Source: JBHOQX01 sp042408595 (GTDB lineage: Bacteria > Chloroflexota > Chloroflexia > Chloroflexales > Roseiflexaceae). Taken from it: a stretch of 64,000 nucleotides of DNA. The notes under the pieces were generated by a model that worked only from the letters and a program-made list of their open reading frames with translations, had not been told where the DNA came from and made no database searches. Location of the stretch: contig JBHOQX010000053.1 in NCBI GenBank assembly GCA_042408595.1, forward strand, positions 1 through 64,000, read 5' to 3'. Both the position numbers and the translations under genes were made by a program. Each line of letters begins with the position of its first letter. Within the stretch, counting starts at the first letter, position 1. Shown here piece after piece: positions 33,401-41,027 of this stretch.

Positions 33401-34438
33401 TCACCAAAGCCCGCGCAGCACCTGCCAATACACAACCACGCGCCGGGCGCGCAGCGGGCGCCGATGACCGAGCAGCCACTTTCCGGCCTCCACGGCCAGC
33501 TCAGCAGCATAGGCCGCCAGCAGGAAGAGCCAGAGCAGCGTGGCGAAGCCGGGGCCGTAGGTCATCCGGGCATCGCGCAGGCGGCTGCGCTGGAAGGTGA
33601 TGTAGCGCCGCGCCGGGGCCTGCTCGCTGCTCTTCCCTTCGTGGTGAACGATCTCGGCGTCCGGCAGAAAGACGATCTTGTAGGGTTCGGGGGTCGGGGG
33701 TCGGGGGTCGGGGGTCGGGGTAGGCGCTCCTGCCCCCTGCCCCCTGATCCGTCGCTGCCACTCCAGCTCCTCCGAATACATCGCGAAGCCCTCGTCCAGC
33801 AGGCCGGCCCGCTCAACAGCCGCGCGCCGCACCAGCAGCGCCGCGCCGACCAGCCAGTCCACCTCCTGTTCCACATCGTCCGGCCGGTCCGCGCAGCGGT
33901 AGCGCCGCGCCCAGGGGTTGCCCGGCCAGCATTGCTCCAGCGGCGTGCTCTCCCAGAAATAGACCCCCGGCGTCGGGAAGCGCCGCCGCGACGGCTGCGG
34001 GCGGCCGTCGGGGTAGCGCAGCCGCGGCCCGACCACCGCCACGTCCGGGTGCGCCGCCAGGTAGCGCACCAGCCGCGGGATGGCATCGCCGACGACCTCG
34101 GCGTCGGGGTTGAGGAGCAGGACAAGCTCAACATTCAACGTGCAGCGTTCAAGGGTCGCACATGCCGAACGCTGCGCTTCGCGCGCTGAACGCAGCACTG
34201 CGCGCAGCGCAACGTTGTTCCCGCCCGCGAAGCCGAGGTTGCGCCCCGGCTCCAGCAACAGCACATCCGGATGGCGCTCGCGCAGCATCGCCGGCGTCCC
34301 ATCACTCGAGGCGTTGTCCACAACGATCACGCGGTAGGCGATGCCGCTCCCGGCGAGCGAGGCGTGGACGCTCCGGATGCAGCGGTCTAGCAGCTCGCGC
34401 GTGTTCCAGGAGACGATAATAATGGCGAGAGCAGGCAT
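33401..34438 (-). CDS. Family 2 glycosyltransferase with two in-frame repeat insertions
   Basis: A 345-residue GT-A fold glycosyltransferase (rhamnosyltransferase-like). It begins LAIIIVSWNTRELLDRCIRS, has DNASSDGTP for nucleotide-sugar binding, the LLLNPDAEV metal/donor motif, and VGAALLVRRAAVERAGLLDE and EELEWQRRI acceptor-side segments. Two segments interrupt the conserved pattern: residues ~84-103 (SAREAQ...TLNV; bases 34130-34189) just before LVLLLNPD, and ~232-252 (RGQGAGAPTPTPDPRPPTP; 33683-33745) just before YKIVFLPD. Both are encoded by spacer-type word repeats and keep the frame. It is probably involved in cell-surface polysaccharide synthesis. It is the last of three tandem glycosyltransferase genes on this strand. 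Confidence 0.85.
   Translation of the reverse strand: MPALAIIIVSWNTRELLDRCIRSVHASLAGSGIAYRVIVVDNASSDGTPAMLRERHPDVLLLEPGRNLGFAGGNNVALRAVLRSAREAQRSACATLERCTLNVELVLLLNPDAEVVGDAIPRLVRYLAAHPDVAVVGPRLRYPDGRPQPSRRRFPTPGVYFWESTPLEQCWPGNPWARRYRCADRPDDVEQEVDWLVGAALLVRRAAVERAGLLDEGFAMYSEELEWQRRIRGQGAGAPTPTPDPRPPTPEPYKIVFLPDAEIVHHEGKSSEQAPARRYITFQRSRLRDARMTYGPGFATLLWLFLLAAYAAELAVEAGKWLLGHRRPLRARRVVVYWQVLRGLW
33675..33745. repeat. CGGGGGT tandem repeat inside a glycosyltransferase gene
   Basis: Four or five tandem copies of GGGGGTC (33687-33721), followed by CTGCCCCCTGCCCCCTG. Translated in frame on the minus strand as a Pro/Thr/Asp-rich loop. Similar GGGGGCA units occur in the glpA insertion. Confidence 0.65.
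34130..34189. repeat. AACGTTGCA-word insertion inside a glycosyltransferase gene
   Basis: The plus strand reads AACATTCAACGTGCAGCGTT with related words following. Similar text occurs in spacers at 9226-9256, 33362-33400 and 35327-35362. It adds ~20 residues before the LLLNPD motif. Confidence 0.55.
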
Positions 34439-34451
34439 AGTGACGAGAAGT

Positions 34452-34516
34452 CAGACAGTCAAAGCCATGTGTTGTGGCGGTCTGACTGTCTGACCGTCTG
34501 ACCGTCTGACCGTCTT
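34452..34516. repeat. CTGACCGT tandem repeat at the end of a glycosyltransferase gene
   Basis: Tandem units GTCTGACTGTCTGACCGTCT and further GACCGTCTGACCGTC copies. They encode the C-terminal tail (RRSDGQTVRQSDRHNTWL) of the glycosyltransferase ending at 34459 and part of the spacer after it. Confidence 0.65.
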
Positions 34517-35322
34517 GTGCCAACGATGAGTTCCAACCCTTTCAAATGCACACACTTGACCCACTCGAAATAGGCCAGCGTGGCGCAGAGGAACAGCCCG
34601 AGCGGGCCGTCGCGCCAGCCGCCGAGTTGGACGTAGCGCCGGCGAAACTCGCGCAGCGGCCCGCCGACGAAGTTCCGCCAGCGCGCTCGCCGTCCAGCCA
34701 GAAACAGCGTCTGCGCCTCCTGGAGCGCGTAGCTCGTCTGCTTGCGCCACAGCTCGCCGAGCCGCTCGATGTTCAGGTGGAGCAGATGGCCCTGCAGCGC
34801 GCCGGCCGCGCCGTCTAGCGCGGCGACCTCGTGCACCAGGCGGGCCTCGTCGTAGCGGGCCCGGCCGCGGCGCAGCAGGCGCAACTGCCGGTCCGGGTAC
34901 CAGCCGCCGCCGCGCACCGCCCGCCCGAAGAACAGATTGCGGCGCGGTATCCAGTAGCCGGCTGCCACCGGCGCGGTGAGCGCATCGGCCTTCTTGTCGT
35001 CTTGCCCTCCTGTCATCGTGCCAGGCGGAGCAAGCAGTTGTTCGATCTCGACCCGAAGCGCAGCGGTGACACGTTCGTCCGCATCGAGGAACAGCACCCA
35101 CTCGCCTTGGCAGAGCTCCAGCGCCCGGTTGCGCTGCGCCGGGAAGCCGCGCCACGGCTCGACAACCACTCGCGCCCCGTGGTTGCGGGCGATCTCCGCC
35201 GTCCGGTCACGGCTCGCGGCGTCCACCAGCACCAGCACCTCGTCCGCCAGCCCGACCACGCTCGCCAGCGCTCCGGCGATGTGCCGCTCCTCGTCCCGGG
35301 CGATGATGGCGACGGTCAGCAT
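34459..35322 (-). CDS. Family 2 glycosyltransferase, WaaE/KdtX-like
   Basis: A 287-residue glycosyltransferase of the LPS-core beta-glucosyltransferase type: LTVAIIARDEERHIAGALAS, DEVLVLVDAASRDRTAEIAR, FPAQRNRALELCQGEWVLFL and the LDADERV metal motif, then GYWIPRRNLFFGRAVRGGGW. Residues ~101-117 (GTMTGGQDDKKADALTA) are inserted between the DADE region and GYWIPRRN, encoded by GACGACAAGA-type words (34972-35022). The C-terminal ~18 residues are also repeat-derived. The start at 35322 places the GT-A strand at the N-terminus. It lies 23 bases after the preceding glycosyltransferase gene. Confidence 0.85.
   Translation of the reverse strand: MLTVAIIARDEERHIAGALASVVGLADEVLVLVDAASRDRTAEIARNHGARVVVEPWRGFPAQRNRALELCQGEWVLFLDADERVTAALRVEIEQLLAPPGTMTGGQDDKKADALTAPVAAGYWIPRRNLFFGRAVRGGGWYPDRQLRLLRRGRARYDEARLVHEVAALDGAAGALQGHLLHLNIERLGELWRKQTSYALQEAQTLFLAGRRARWRNFVGGPLREFRRRYVQLGGWRDGPLGLFLCATLAYFEWVKCVHLKGLELIVGTRRSDGQTVRQSDRHNTWL
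34972..35022. repeat. GACGACAAGA-word insertion inside a WaaE-like gene
   Basis: The minus strand reads CACGATGACAGGAGGGCAAG and onward ACGACAAGAAGG, closely related to the dhaK-dhaL spacer words. It is in frame within the glycosyltransferase. Confidence 0.55.
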
Positions 35323-35345
35323 AGCACGTTGAGAGTTCTGAGGGT

Positions 35346-36431
35346 TCAACGTTCGGAGTGCAGCCTGCAACGGCCACCGCTTTCTTCACTGGCGAGCTCC
35401 GCAGGCTGCCCGCTGTATCGCATGATCGTGCCGTACGCCCACAGCCGCTCGCGCACCTCGTCACGCGAGAGCGCGCCGCGGAGGTAGCCGCGCCAGGCGC
35501 GCAGCGCCGCCCGCAGCATGCCGGCGCGGATGATCAGCCGGTGCAGCCGCACCACGCCCGGCGGCTCCCAGGTGCGCAGGTAGCGCATCCGGCTGCGGTA
35601 CAGCGCGATCTGCATCCGGGCCGGAGCCTGGCGCGTCGACGCTCCGCCCACGTGGACCACCCGCGCCCGCGGCTCCTGCCAGATCGCCCAGCCGGCGGCT
35701 CGCACGCGGCGGCACCACTCGACCTCCTCGGCGTACATGAAGAATCCCTCGTCGAACAGCCCGACCTCCTCCAACACCGCGCGCCGCGTCAGCATGCACG
35801 CGCCGAGCGGATGGTCGATCGGGAACGGCGCGGCGGCGGTCGGCTCCTGCGGGTAGCGCCCGTGCCACCACGAGTTGTACAGCCGCCCCGGCAGCACCTC
35901 GCCGGGCGGGAACAGGTCGAGCGCGGTCATCGCCAGCGTCGGGAAGCGGAACGCCGCCGGCTGCACGCTGCCGTCCGGGTACAGCAGCCGCGGCCCGACC
36001 ACCCCGACCCGCGGGTGAGCCTCGAGGAAGGCGGCCAGCGCCTCGATCGCGCCCGGCTGCACCACTGTATCGGGGTTGAGGAGCAGGACGAGACCGGAGA
36101 CCGGACATCGGGGATGCGTGGCCCGATACCCATTCTCTCTGCCTCCCTGCCTCCTGGTCCCCGTGTGTTCCGCATCTCGCGGCCCGAGAAGGTGCGCCAC
36201 GCCGAGATTGCTCCCCGCGGCGAAGCCGATATTCCGCTCCAGCGCAAGGAGTTCGACCTCGGGGAAGCAGCCGCCGACCAGCGCGGCGCTGCCGTCGGTC
36301 GAGGCATTATCCACCACAACGATGCGCAGCGGCCGCGTGCAGGCCCGCAGCGACTCGAGGCAGGCACGCAACAGCTCGCGGGTGTTGTATGAGACGATCA
36401 CAACGCCGATAGATGGACTGCCAGCTTTCAT
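35346..36431 (-). CDS. Family 2 glycosyltransferase with in-frame insertion
   Basis: A 361-residue GT-A enzyme, paralogous to the one ending at 33401: IGVVIVSYNTRELLRACLES, VVDNASTDGSAALVGG, LVLLLNPDTVV, VGPRLLYPDGSVQP, LGACMLTRRAVLEEVGLFDE, EEVEWCRRVRAAGW. Residues ~83-113 (GPRDAEHTGTRRQGGRENGY...; 36093-36185) are inserted immediately before LVLLLNPD, the same place as the first insertion in its paralogue but with a different sequence. Its C-terminal residues come from the AACGTTCGGAGTGCAGCC word repeat. It is likely a surface-glycan rhamnosyl- or hexosyltransferase and the first gene of the three-gene cluster. Confidence 0.86.
   Translation of the reverse strand: MKAGSPSIGVVIVSYNTRELLRACLESLRACTRPLRIVVVDNASTDGSAALVGGCFPEVELLALERNIGFAAGSNLGVAHLLGPRDAEHTGTRRQGGRENGYRATHPRCPVSGLVLLLNPDTVVQPGAIEALAAFLEAHPRVGVVGPRLLYPDGSVQPAAFRFPTLAMTALDLFPPGEVLPGRLYNSWWHGRYPQEPTAAAPFPIDHPLGACMLTRRAVLEEVGLFDEGFFMYAEEVEWCRRVRAAGWAIWQEPRARVVHVGGASTRQAPARMQIALYRSRMRYLRTWEPPGVVRLHRLIIRAGMLRAALRAWRGYLRGALSRDEVRERLWAYGTIMRYSGQPAELASEESGGRCRLHSER
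36093..36185. repeat. Word-repeat insertion inside a glycosyltransferase gene
   Basis: A ~93-base segment with GACCGGAGACCGGACATCGG and CTCCCTGCCTCCTGGTCCCC-type text on the plus strand, unlike the flanking coding pattern. It is kept in frame. Confidence 0.55.
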
Positions 36432-36576
36432 GGCGACGCAATTCTTCGTTTTTTATTGCCGATCAGGCAGTATTATGCAAATTTTTGAATGTTCCCGCCG
36501 CGCCAGCATATGGCGTACTCGATCTGCAAGCTCTAACCGGCAATCTGCGATTGCATAACGCGCTTTCCGCGCACGA

Positions 36577-37170
36577 CTAGGCACCAGGCGTGGCACGGCG
36601 GCGCAGCCAGCGGCGCCGGCGGGGCGGCTTGCCGAAGCGGCGGTCGGCTTCGCGGGCGTTCCAGGCGTAAATCACGCAGGTGCCGGCGACCTTATCGTGC
36701 CACGCCTGACGCCGGTCGTCCGCCAGCACCCAGAGGAAGCCGAGGCCGAGCGGCAGCGCCGAGAGCCAGAGGCAGAGGTAGCGCACCAGGGCCGTCCCCA
36801 CGGTCAGCGGCTGCGCGTCCAGGCGCACCACGCGGACGCCCATGAGCATCTTGCCGGGCGTCTGTCCGATCAGCACCCAGAAGAGCACGCAGTACGCCAT
36901 GGCGAAGAGCGGCGGTGTCAGCGCTTTAGCCAGCAGCAGCAGCGTCGCCAGCCACGCGTACAGTTCAGGGGAGGTGGACCGGATCTGCGCCCACAGGTCG
37001 TTGAGCGAGAAGAAGTCGGCCACGAGCGTGAGCGACAGGCCGAACAATGTCAGCGCCAGGCTGATGGTGGCGAGGTCGGCGAGAAAAGCGATCGCCCGGC
37101 TGGTGAATCCGGCGTAGTATCCGCGCAGGTTCCTGCGCCGCGGCGTGCGCGCGCCGACATCACTGCTCAT
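36577..37170 (-). CDS. RDD family membrane protein
   Basis: A 197-residue membrane protein with the RDD pattern: an N-terminal SRAIAFLADLATISLAL segment (Arg and Asp in the first helix), a loop GQTPGKMLMGVRVVRLD between helices, and the final DDRRQAWHDKVAGTCVIY motif. There are about four hydrophobic segments and a very basic tail (PPRRRRWLRRRA). The function of RDD proteins is mostly unknown; some are linked to transport or sodium tolerance. The start overlaps the end of the upstream hypothetical gene by 11 bases, so the two are one transcription unit. Confidence 0.83.
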   Translation of the reverse strand: MSSDVGARTPRRRNLRGYYAGFTSRAIAFLADLATISLALTLFGLSLTLVADFFSLNDLWAQIRSTSPELYAWLATLLLLAKALTPPLFAMAYCVLFWVLIGQTPGKMLMGVRVVRLDAQPLTVGTALVRYLCLWLSALPLGLGFLWVLADDRRQAWHDKVAGTCVIYAWNAREADRRFGKPPRRRRWLRRRATPGA

Positions 37171-37981
37171 CGCGTTTGGGTCGCGGCGCCGCGAGGGCCA
37201 TCACCTCGGCGGGCGGCGGCGGCAACTGCTCGCGCGGCGGGCGGCCTAGCAGCGCCCGCACCAGCCGCTCGGCGATGTTGTCCGCCGTCACGGTGCGCTC
37301 ACGCGCCTCGTCCACCACGGTGCCGGCCAGGCTGACGCTCTGCTGAGTGATCAACTGCTGCAACTGCGGACTGTGGCTGAGGTAGTCCAGCACCTCCTGA
37401 GCGCTGGTTTGCAGCGCAGTGCGCGCGCTGGCGCGCCCAAGCAATTCCTCGCGCCGCCCCACATCCACCAGCCGAACGATCTCCTGCTCGCCACGCGCCA
37501 CCAGCCGGCTAAAATCGCGCTCGATCGCCGCGGCGCGTCGATCGCCGACCAGCCAGGTGAACGCCCGCGCCGCCCGGCGGGCCGCGTCGTCGGTGACGCG
37601 CCCGAACGCCTGGATCGCGCCGCGCATCTCGCCCGCCGCCACGGCGGCCGCGCCGATCAGCACATAGCGCGCCAGGTCGCCCTGGGTTTCGCGGCGCAGC
37701 GGGCGCACGTCGTCCGTTGGCCCGATGGCGCGCCGGGCGCTGGCATCCCACGCCGCCAGGCGGCGCAGCAACTCCTCCCACCCCTCCAGCGAGAGGCCCA
37801 TCAGCAGCCGTGCCAGCGCGTCCAGCGAATCGAACGCCGCGCGCGGCGCCTCCGGCCCGACATCCGGTGCGAGCACAGGTCGGGCCAGCGCCGTCGCCGC
37901 GCCATCGACCGCAGCGCGGGGGGCAGCGGGCGCCTCCGGCGGGAGCGCCGCCTCCACTCCGGCAGGTTTCGTTTCGTGCAT
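37160..37981 (-). CDS. Hypothetical helical protein encoded with the RDD gene
   Basis: A 273-residue protein without recognised family. The first ~60 residues are Ala/Pro-rich. The rest is predicted to be mainly helical, with LDALARLLMGLSLEGWEELL, ARYVLIGAAAVAAGEMRGAI (a possible membrane span), and a charged helical region (LVDVGRREELLGRASARTAL; SLAGTVVDEARERTVTADNI). The C-terminus is Pro- and Lys/Arg-rich. Start 37981 (MHETKPAG) was chosen over upstream codons because nothing conserved lies before it. It overlaps the RDD gene, implying coordinated production and possibly interaction at the membrane. Confidence 0.6.
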   Translation of the reverse strand: MHETKPAGVEAALPPEAPAAPRAAVDGAATALARPVLAPDVGPEAPRAAFDSLDALARLLMGLSLEGWEELLRRLAAWDASARRAIGPTDDVRPLRRETQGDLARYVLIGAAAVAAGEMRGAIQAFGRVTDDAARRAARAFTWLVGDRRAAAIERDFSRLVARGEQEIVRLVDVGRREELLGRASARTALQTSAQEVLDYLSHSPQLQQLITQQSVSLAGTVVDEARERTVTADNIAERLVRALLGRPPREQLPPPPAEVMALAAPRPKRDEQ

Positions 37982-38061
37982 CGGCGCCTCCGCGAGCAGG
38001 ATGCCGGGCATTATACCGCACCACGCGCCCGGCACACCGGAGGCGGGTGGTGGCGCGTGGT

Positions 38062-38140
38062 GGACGATGGACCGTAGACGACAATGGACGAAGGACGAAG
38101 GACGGAGAACGGTGTCATCGTGTCATCGTGTCACCCGCCC
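38062..38140. repeat. GACGAAGGACGAAGG / GTCATCGTGTCATC word-repeat spacer
   Basis: Tandem words GGACGAAGGACGAAGGACGG, then GTGTCATCGTGTCATCGTGT. It also supplies the last codons and stop of the DNA methylase gene (from 38131). It belongs to the same repeat class as 1105-1160 and 8440-8578. Confidence 0.6.
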
Positions 38141-39702
38141 ACCCGCTCACCTTGACTCCGTGGCGCCTGCGCCTGGCATTCGTTCTTCGCCATCCCCTCG
38201 CCACACCCCCCGTCCATCGCCCGGTCGAGGTGCTCACGCGCCGCCGCCAGCAGGGCCGCCGCGCGCGCCTGCCCGCGGGCGAAGGCGGCGGCATCCCCGC
38301 GCCGTAGCGCCGCCACCGAACGATCATGGGCGGCCCGGGCCGGCGCGTAGGCCGCGGCGAAGCGGCGCTGCTCCGGCAGGGGCACCAGCGGCACGCGCAC
38401 CTGCCGCAGCTCACCGGCGCTCAGGTTGGCCGTGCCGACCCCGTTTTGCAGCCTGAGCAACTGGGCGCGGCCCCAGCGCCCGCCGAGGAACAGGAACAAA
38501 TAGGTTGGATCGATGCCGGCGGGCCGCAGGATGAAGACATCGCCCGTGCAGGACGGGCCGGGCTCGTGCGTCACCAGGCAGACCCGCCCGCGCCCCGCGC
38601 CGCCGATGCCGGCGCACGACACCAGCACATCGCCGCGCTGTACCGCCGTACGCGCCAGCCGCCGGAAGGCGCGCTCGTCGCAGCGCTCGATCCGGGCGAA
38701 ATTGTAGCCCGCCGGCAGGAATTCGCGAGTCTGGTAGTACTCGTACGGCAGCCCCGGCTCCTTGGACTCGCCGCGCGACGGCCGTACGTGGTCGCCGGCC
38801 AGCAGCCCGCCGCGACCCAGCAGCTCGCCCAGCGCCACAAACGGAGGAGCCGCCAGTCGCTCCATCAGCCGCTGGAAGGACGGCTGCCAGAAATGGGCGT
38901 CCAGCCGCTCTGCCAGCGCCGGGCCCTGTTCCACCCAAAAGTAGTCGGAGAGGTGCGGGGAGGCGCACCTCGTATGGGCCGGCGCGCCGCCGGCTGTCGG
39001 CAGCGCGCCGGCGGGCTGGGGCGCCGCGGCCGGCCCATGGAACGCCGCCACAAGCGCCGGCAGGTCGTCAAGGCTGGCGGCGATGCCGAAAAACGCCCGG
39101 TGGCCGGCCGGCGCGGGCGCCGCCTGCACCACCAGCAGGCTGCACGCTGCGCTCGTTCCCACTCTGCGAAAGGTCTCGCGCGGCAGGTCGAGCACGGCCA
39201 GCAGTGTGACACGGCGCAGCAGGTCGGCCCGCATCCCGCGCAACCGCTCGTTGGCCAGGATGCCGCTGGGCAGCACCAGCGCGATGTAGCCGCCGGGCCG
39301 CGCCAAGTCGAGCGCCCGCAGCAAGAAGCGCGCCTCGCTCGCGAGCGGCGAGCCGTCGCGCGGTGTCGCCACGCCGAAGGGCGGGTTGCCGACCACCAGG
39401 TCGAACGCAGCGGCGGGCAGGCTGTCCGCCGCCAGACCGTCCGCCCGGCGCACGCCCGGCAGCCCTTCCGCCGCCAGCCGCGCGACCAGCGCGCCATCCA
39501 CGTCGCAGCCCGCGAGCGCGGCGGGCGCGGCCAGCCTCTGGGCCGCAGCGAAACGCAAGAACGCCCCGTCGCCGCAGGCCGGGTCGGCGATGCGCGGGTG
39601 CGGCGGGAGCCGGCCGCGCAGCAGCCCGTAGGCGCAGGCGACCACCGGCGTGGGGGTGAAGAACTGGCCGAGGCGGCGGCGCTGCGAAGATGACTCGACC
39701 AT
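38131..39702 (-). CDS. N6-adenine DNA methyltransferase fused to a specificity domain (orphan)
   Basis: A 523-residue protein. The N-terminal half is a gamma-class N6 methylase: FFTPTPVV, SAM-binding motif I in IADPACGDGAFL (residues ~38-49) and catalytic NPPF (106-109; DLVVGNPPFGV). The C-terminal half looks like a type I-style target-recognition domain: FVALGELLGRGGLLAG, YYQTREFLPAGYNFARIERC, RGDVLVSCAGIGGAGRGRVC, and PLVPLPEQRRFAAAYAPARA. No nuclease motif or restriction gene is nearby, so this is a solitary modification enzyme with its own recognition domain. The start at 39702 gives the best N-terminus. Three DnaA-box-like 9-mers lie directly upstream. Confidence 0.82.
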   Translation of the reverse strand: MVESSSQRRRLGQFFTPTPVVACAYGLLRGRLPPHPRIADPACGDGAFLRFAAAQRLAAPAALAGCDVDGALVARLAAEGLPGVRRADGLAADSLPAAAFDLVVGNPPFGVATPRDGSPLASEARFLLRALDLARPGGYIALVLPSGILANERLRGMRADLLRRVTLLAVLDLPRETFRRVGTSAACSLLVVQAAPAPAGHRAFFGIAASLDDLPALVAAFHGPAAAPQPAGALPTAGGAPAHTRCASPHLSDYFWVEQGPALAERLDAHFWQPSFQRLMERLAAPPFVALGELLGRGGLLAGDHVRPSRGESKEPGLPYEYYQTREFLPAGYNFARIERCDERAFRRLARTAVQRGDVLVSCAGIGGAGRGRVCLVTHEPGPSCTGDVFILRPAGIDPTYLFLFLGGRWGRAQLLRLQNGVGTANLSAGELRQVRVPLVPLPEQRRFAAAYAPARAAHDRSVAALRRGDAAAFARGQARAAALLAAAREHLDRAMDGGCGEGMAKNECQAQAPRSQGERVGG

Positions 39703-39722
39703 AGGAATGCCCGTGCCACAAA

Positions 39723-39755
39723 AGCTATCCACATTTTGTGGATAGCTGTGGAAAA
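39723..39755. promoter_or_regulatory. Cluster of three DnaA-box-like 9-mers with an 11-bp palindrome
   Basis: AGCTATCCACA (39723-39733) and TGTGGATAGCT (39737-39747) are perfect inverted copies around TTT. They contain CTATCCACA on each strand, one mismatch from the consensus TTATCCACA. A third box (TGTGGAAAA, 39747-39755) overlaps the right arm. The cluster lies 20-55 bases upstream of the methylase start and could be a DnaA-responsive operator. Confidence 0.5.
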
Positions 39756-39939
39756 TGGTTCTAAATCTGGGCGACGATCTGACCGCGGCGCTCTGGCCGC
39801 GCTGGCGATTATAGCGCATCCGTGGTGCGGCCAACTGAGGAGTTACGCGGCCGCCCGCGTGGCGGGCGGCGTGGCGAGCCACACCCCCTCCCCAGCCTCC
39901 CCACCGCCTGGGTTCTGTCACATCGTACTGGTGACCCTC

Positions 39940-39968
39940 TCGACAGCTGCAACCGGTGCGTGTACCAT
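39940..39968 (+). promoter_or_regulatory. Candidate promoter of the SPFH gene pair
   Basis: TCGACA (39940-39945) and TACCAT (39963-39968) are separated by 17 bases, ~75 bases before the SPFH start codon. Confidence 0.4.
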
Positions 39969-40043
39969 GCGTACATGGAGGTGCAGCCGGGCATCGCCGC
40001 GGCTCGCACACCCCGTCTACCCGCCGATCGACAAGGAGGCGTC

Positions 40044-41027
40044 ATGGCCGTTATCGCAGGCATCGCCGTCGGGTTTGTCGCCTGGTTTTTACTGCGCTAT
40101 CTGGCCGCCGGCCTCTTCACCGTGGACCAGAACGAACGCGCGGTGAAGACTGTCCTCGGGCGGGCCGAGCGCCTGCCCAAGTCCACCCTGGAGGATCCGT
40201 TCGCCGAGTATCTCCCGCCGGAGGAGCGCGCGCGCTACAACTACCCGCAGGTACGCGTCATCCCGCCCGGCGGGCCGTATTTCAAGTGGCCATGGGAGCG
40301 GGTGCATAAGGTCTCCGTGGCCACGCAGACGGTGAGCATGGCCTTCGACCCAGAGGACCCGAGCGCCAACCGCGGCGGCACGGTGCTGGAGGCGGTCACC
40401 AAGGACCAGCTCAATGTTGGCCTCACCGGCCAGATCCGCTTCCGGGTCTGCGAGCGCAACCTGTACGCCTACCTGTTCGGCGTGAAGTCGCCGGTCACGC
40501 ACGTGATGGGCTACTTCGTCTCGGTGTTGCGCGAGCGGATCGCCAACTTCGAAGCGCCGAACCGCCCGCAGACGGATGGCGCGGTGCCGGACGCGAGCGT
40601 CGTCACCGGCGTGTCGATCAACGACCTGCGCAAGAACCTGCGCGATCTGAACGAGTTGATGGACCGCGAGTGCCTCTCGTCCGAGGCGCGCTACGGCGTC
40701 ACCTTCGACGCCTCGCTGATCACCGGCATCGACCCGCCGCACGACGTGGAGTCGGCGCTGGCGGCGATCAACACCGCGCACAACCAGGTCTCATCCGACA
40801 TCAGCCTGGCGCAGGCCGCCGCCGACCAGAAGATCGTCCAGTCGCGGCGAGCGGTGGAGATCGAGATGCTGAAGGCCCAGGCCGAAGTGGAGCCGCTCAA
40901 CGCGCTGGCGAAGCAACTGACCGAGCTGAAGGCGCAGGGGCCGGGGGCCATCCAGGCCTACCTGCGGAACGTACGGCTGGGCCTGTACAGCCAGGCGCAG
41001 CGCGTGATTGTGGAGGCCGAGCGATGA
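40044..41027 (+). CDS. SPFH/Band 7 (stomatin-like) protein 1
   Basis: A 327-residue membrane-anchored SPFH protein. It has one N-terminal hydrophobic helix (VIAGIAVGFVAWFLLRYLAA) and then the SPFH domain (VDQNERAVKTVLGRAERLPK; RVIPPGGPYFKWPWERVHKV). A long C-terminal coiled-coil-prone part follows (SDISLAQAAADQKIVQSRRA, IEMLKAQAEVEPLNALAKQL). Such proteins form large membrane rings or microdomains, as in HflK/HflC or stomatin. AAGGAGGC precedes ATG 40044. Its stop overlaps the start of the second SPFH gene (ATGA), suggesting a two-subunit complex. No FtsH gene is in the window. Confidence 0.85.
   Translation: MAVIAGIAVGFVAWFLLRYLAAGLFTVDQNERAVKTVLGRAERLPKSTLEDPFAEYLPPEERARYNYPQVRVIPPGGPYFKWPWERVHKVSVATQTVSMAFDPEDPSANRGGTVLEAVTKDQLNVGLTGQIRFRVCERNLYAYLFGVKSPVTHVMGYFVSVLRERIANFEAPNRPQTDGAVPDASVVTGVSINDLRKNLRDLNELMDRECLSSEARYGVTFDASLITGIDPPHDVESALAAINTAHNQVSSDISLAQAAADQKIVQSRRAVEIEMLKAQAEVEPLNALAKQLTELKAQGPGAIQAYLRNVRLGLYSQAQRVIVEAER

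Larger units (their letters stand above)
39703..40043. other. Divergent region between the methylase and the SPFH operon
   Basis: 341 bases without a gene. It holds the DnaA-box-like cluster at 39723-39755 and a candidate SPFH promoter at 39940-39968. Nothing else stands out. Confidence 0.5.

Noticed and set aside
33683..33745. Tandem GGGGGTC repeat considered as a CRISPR-like array
   Set aside because: The units are 7 bases without unique spacers; it is a simple tandem repeat within a coding region.
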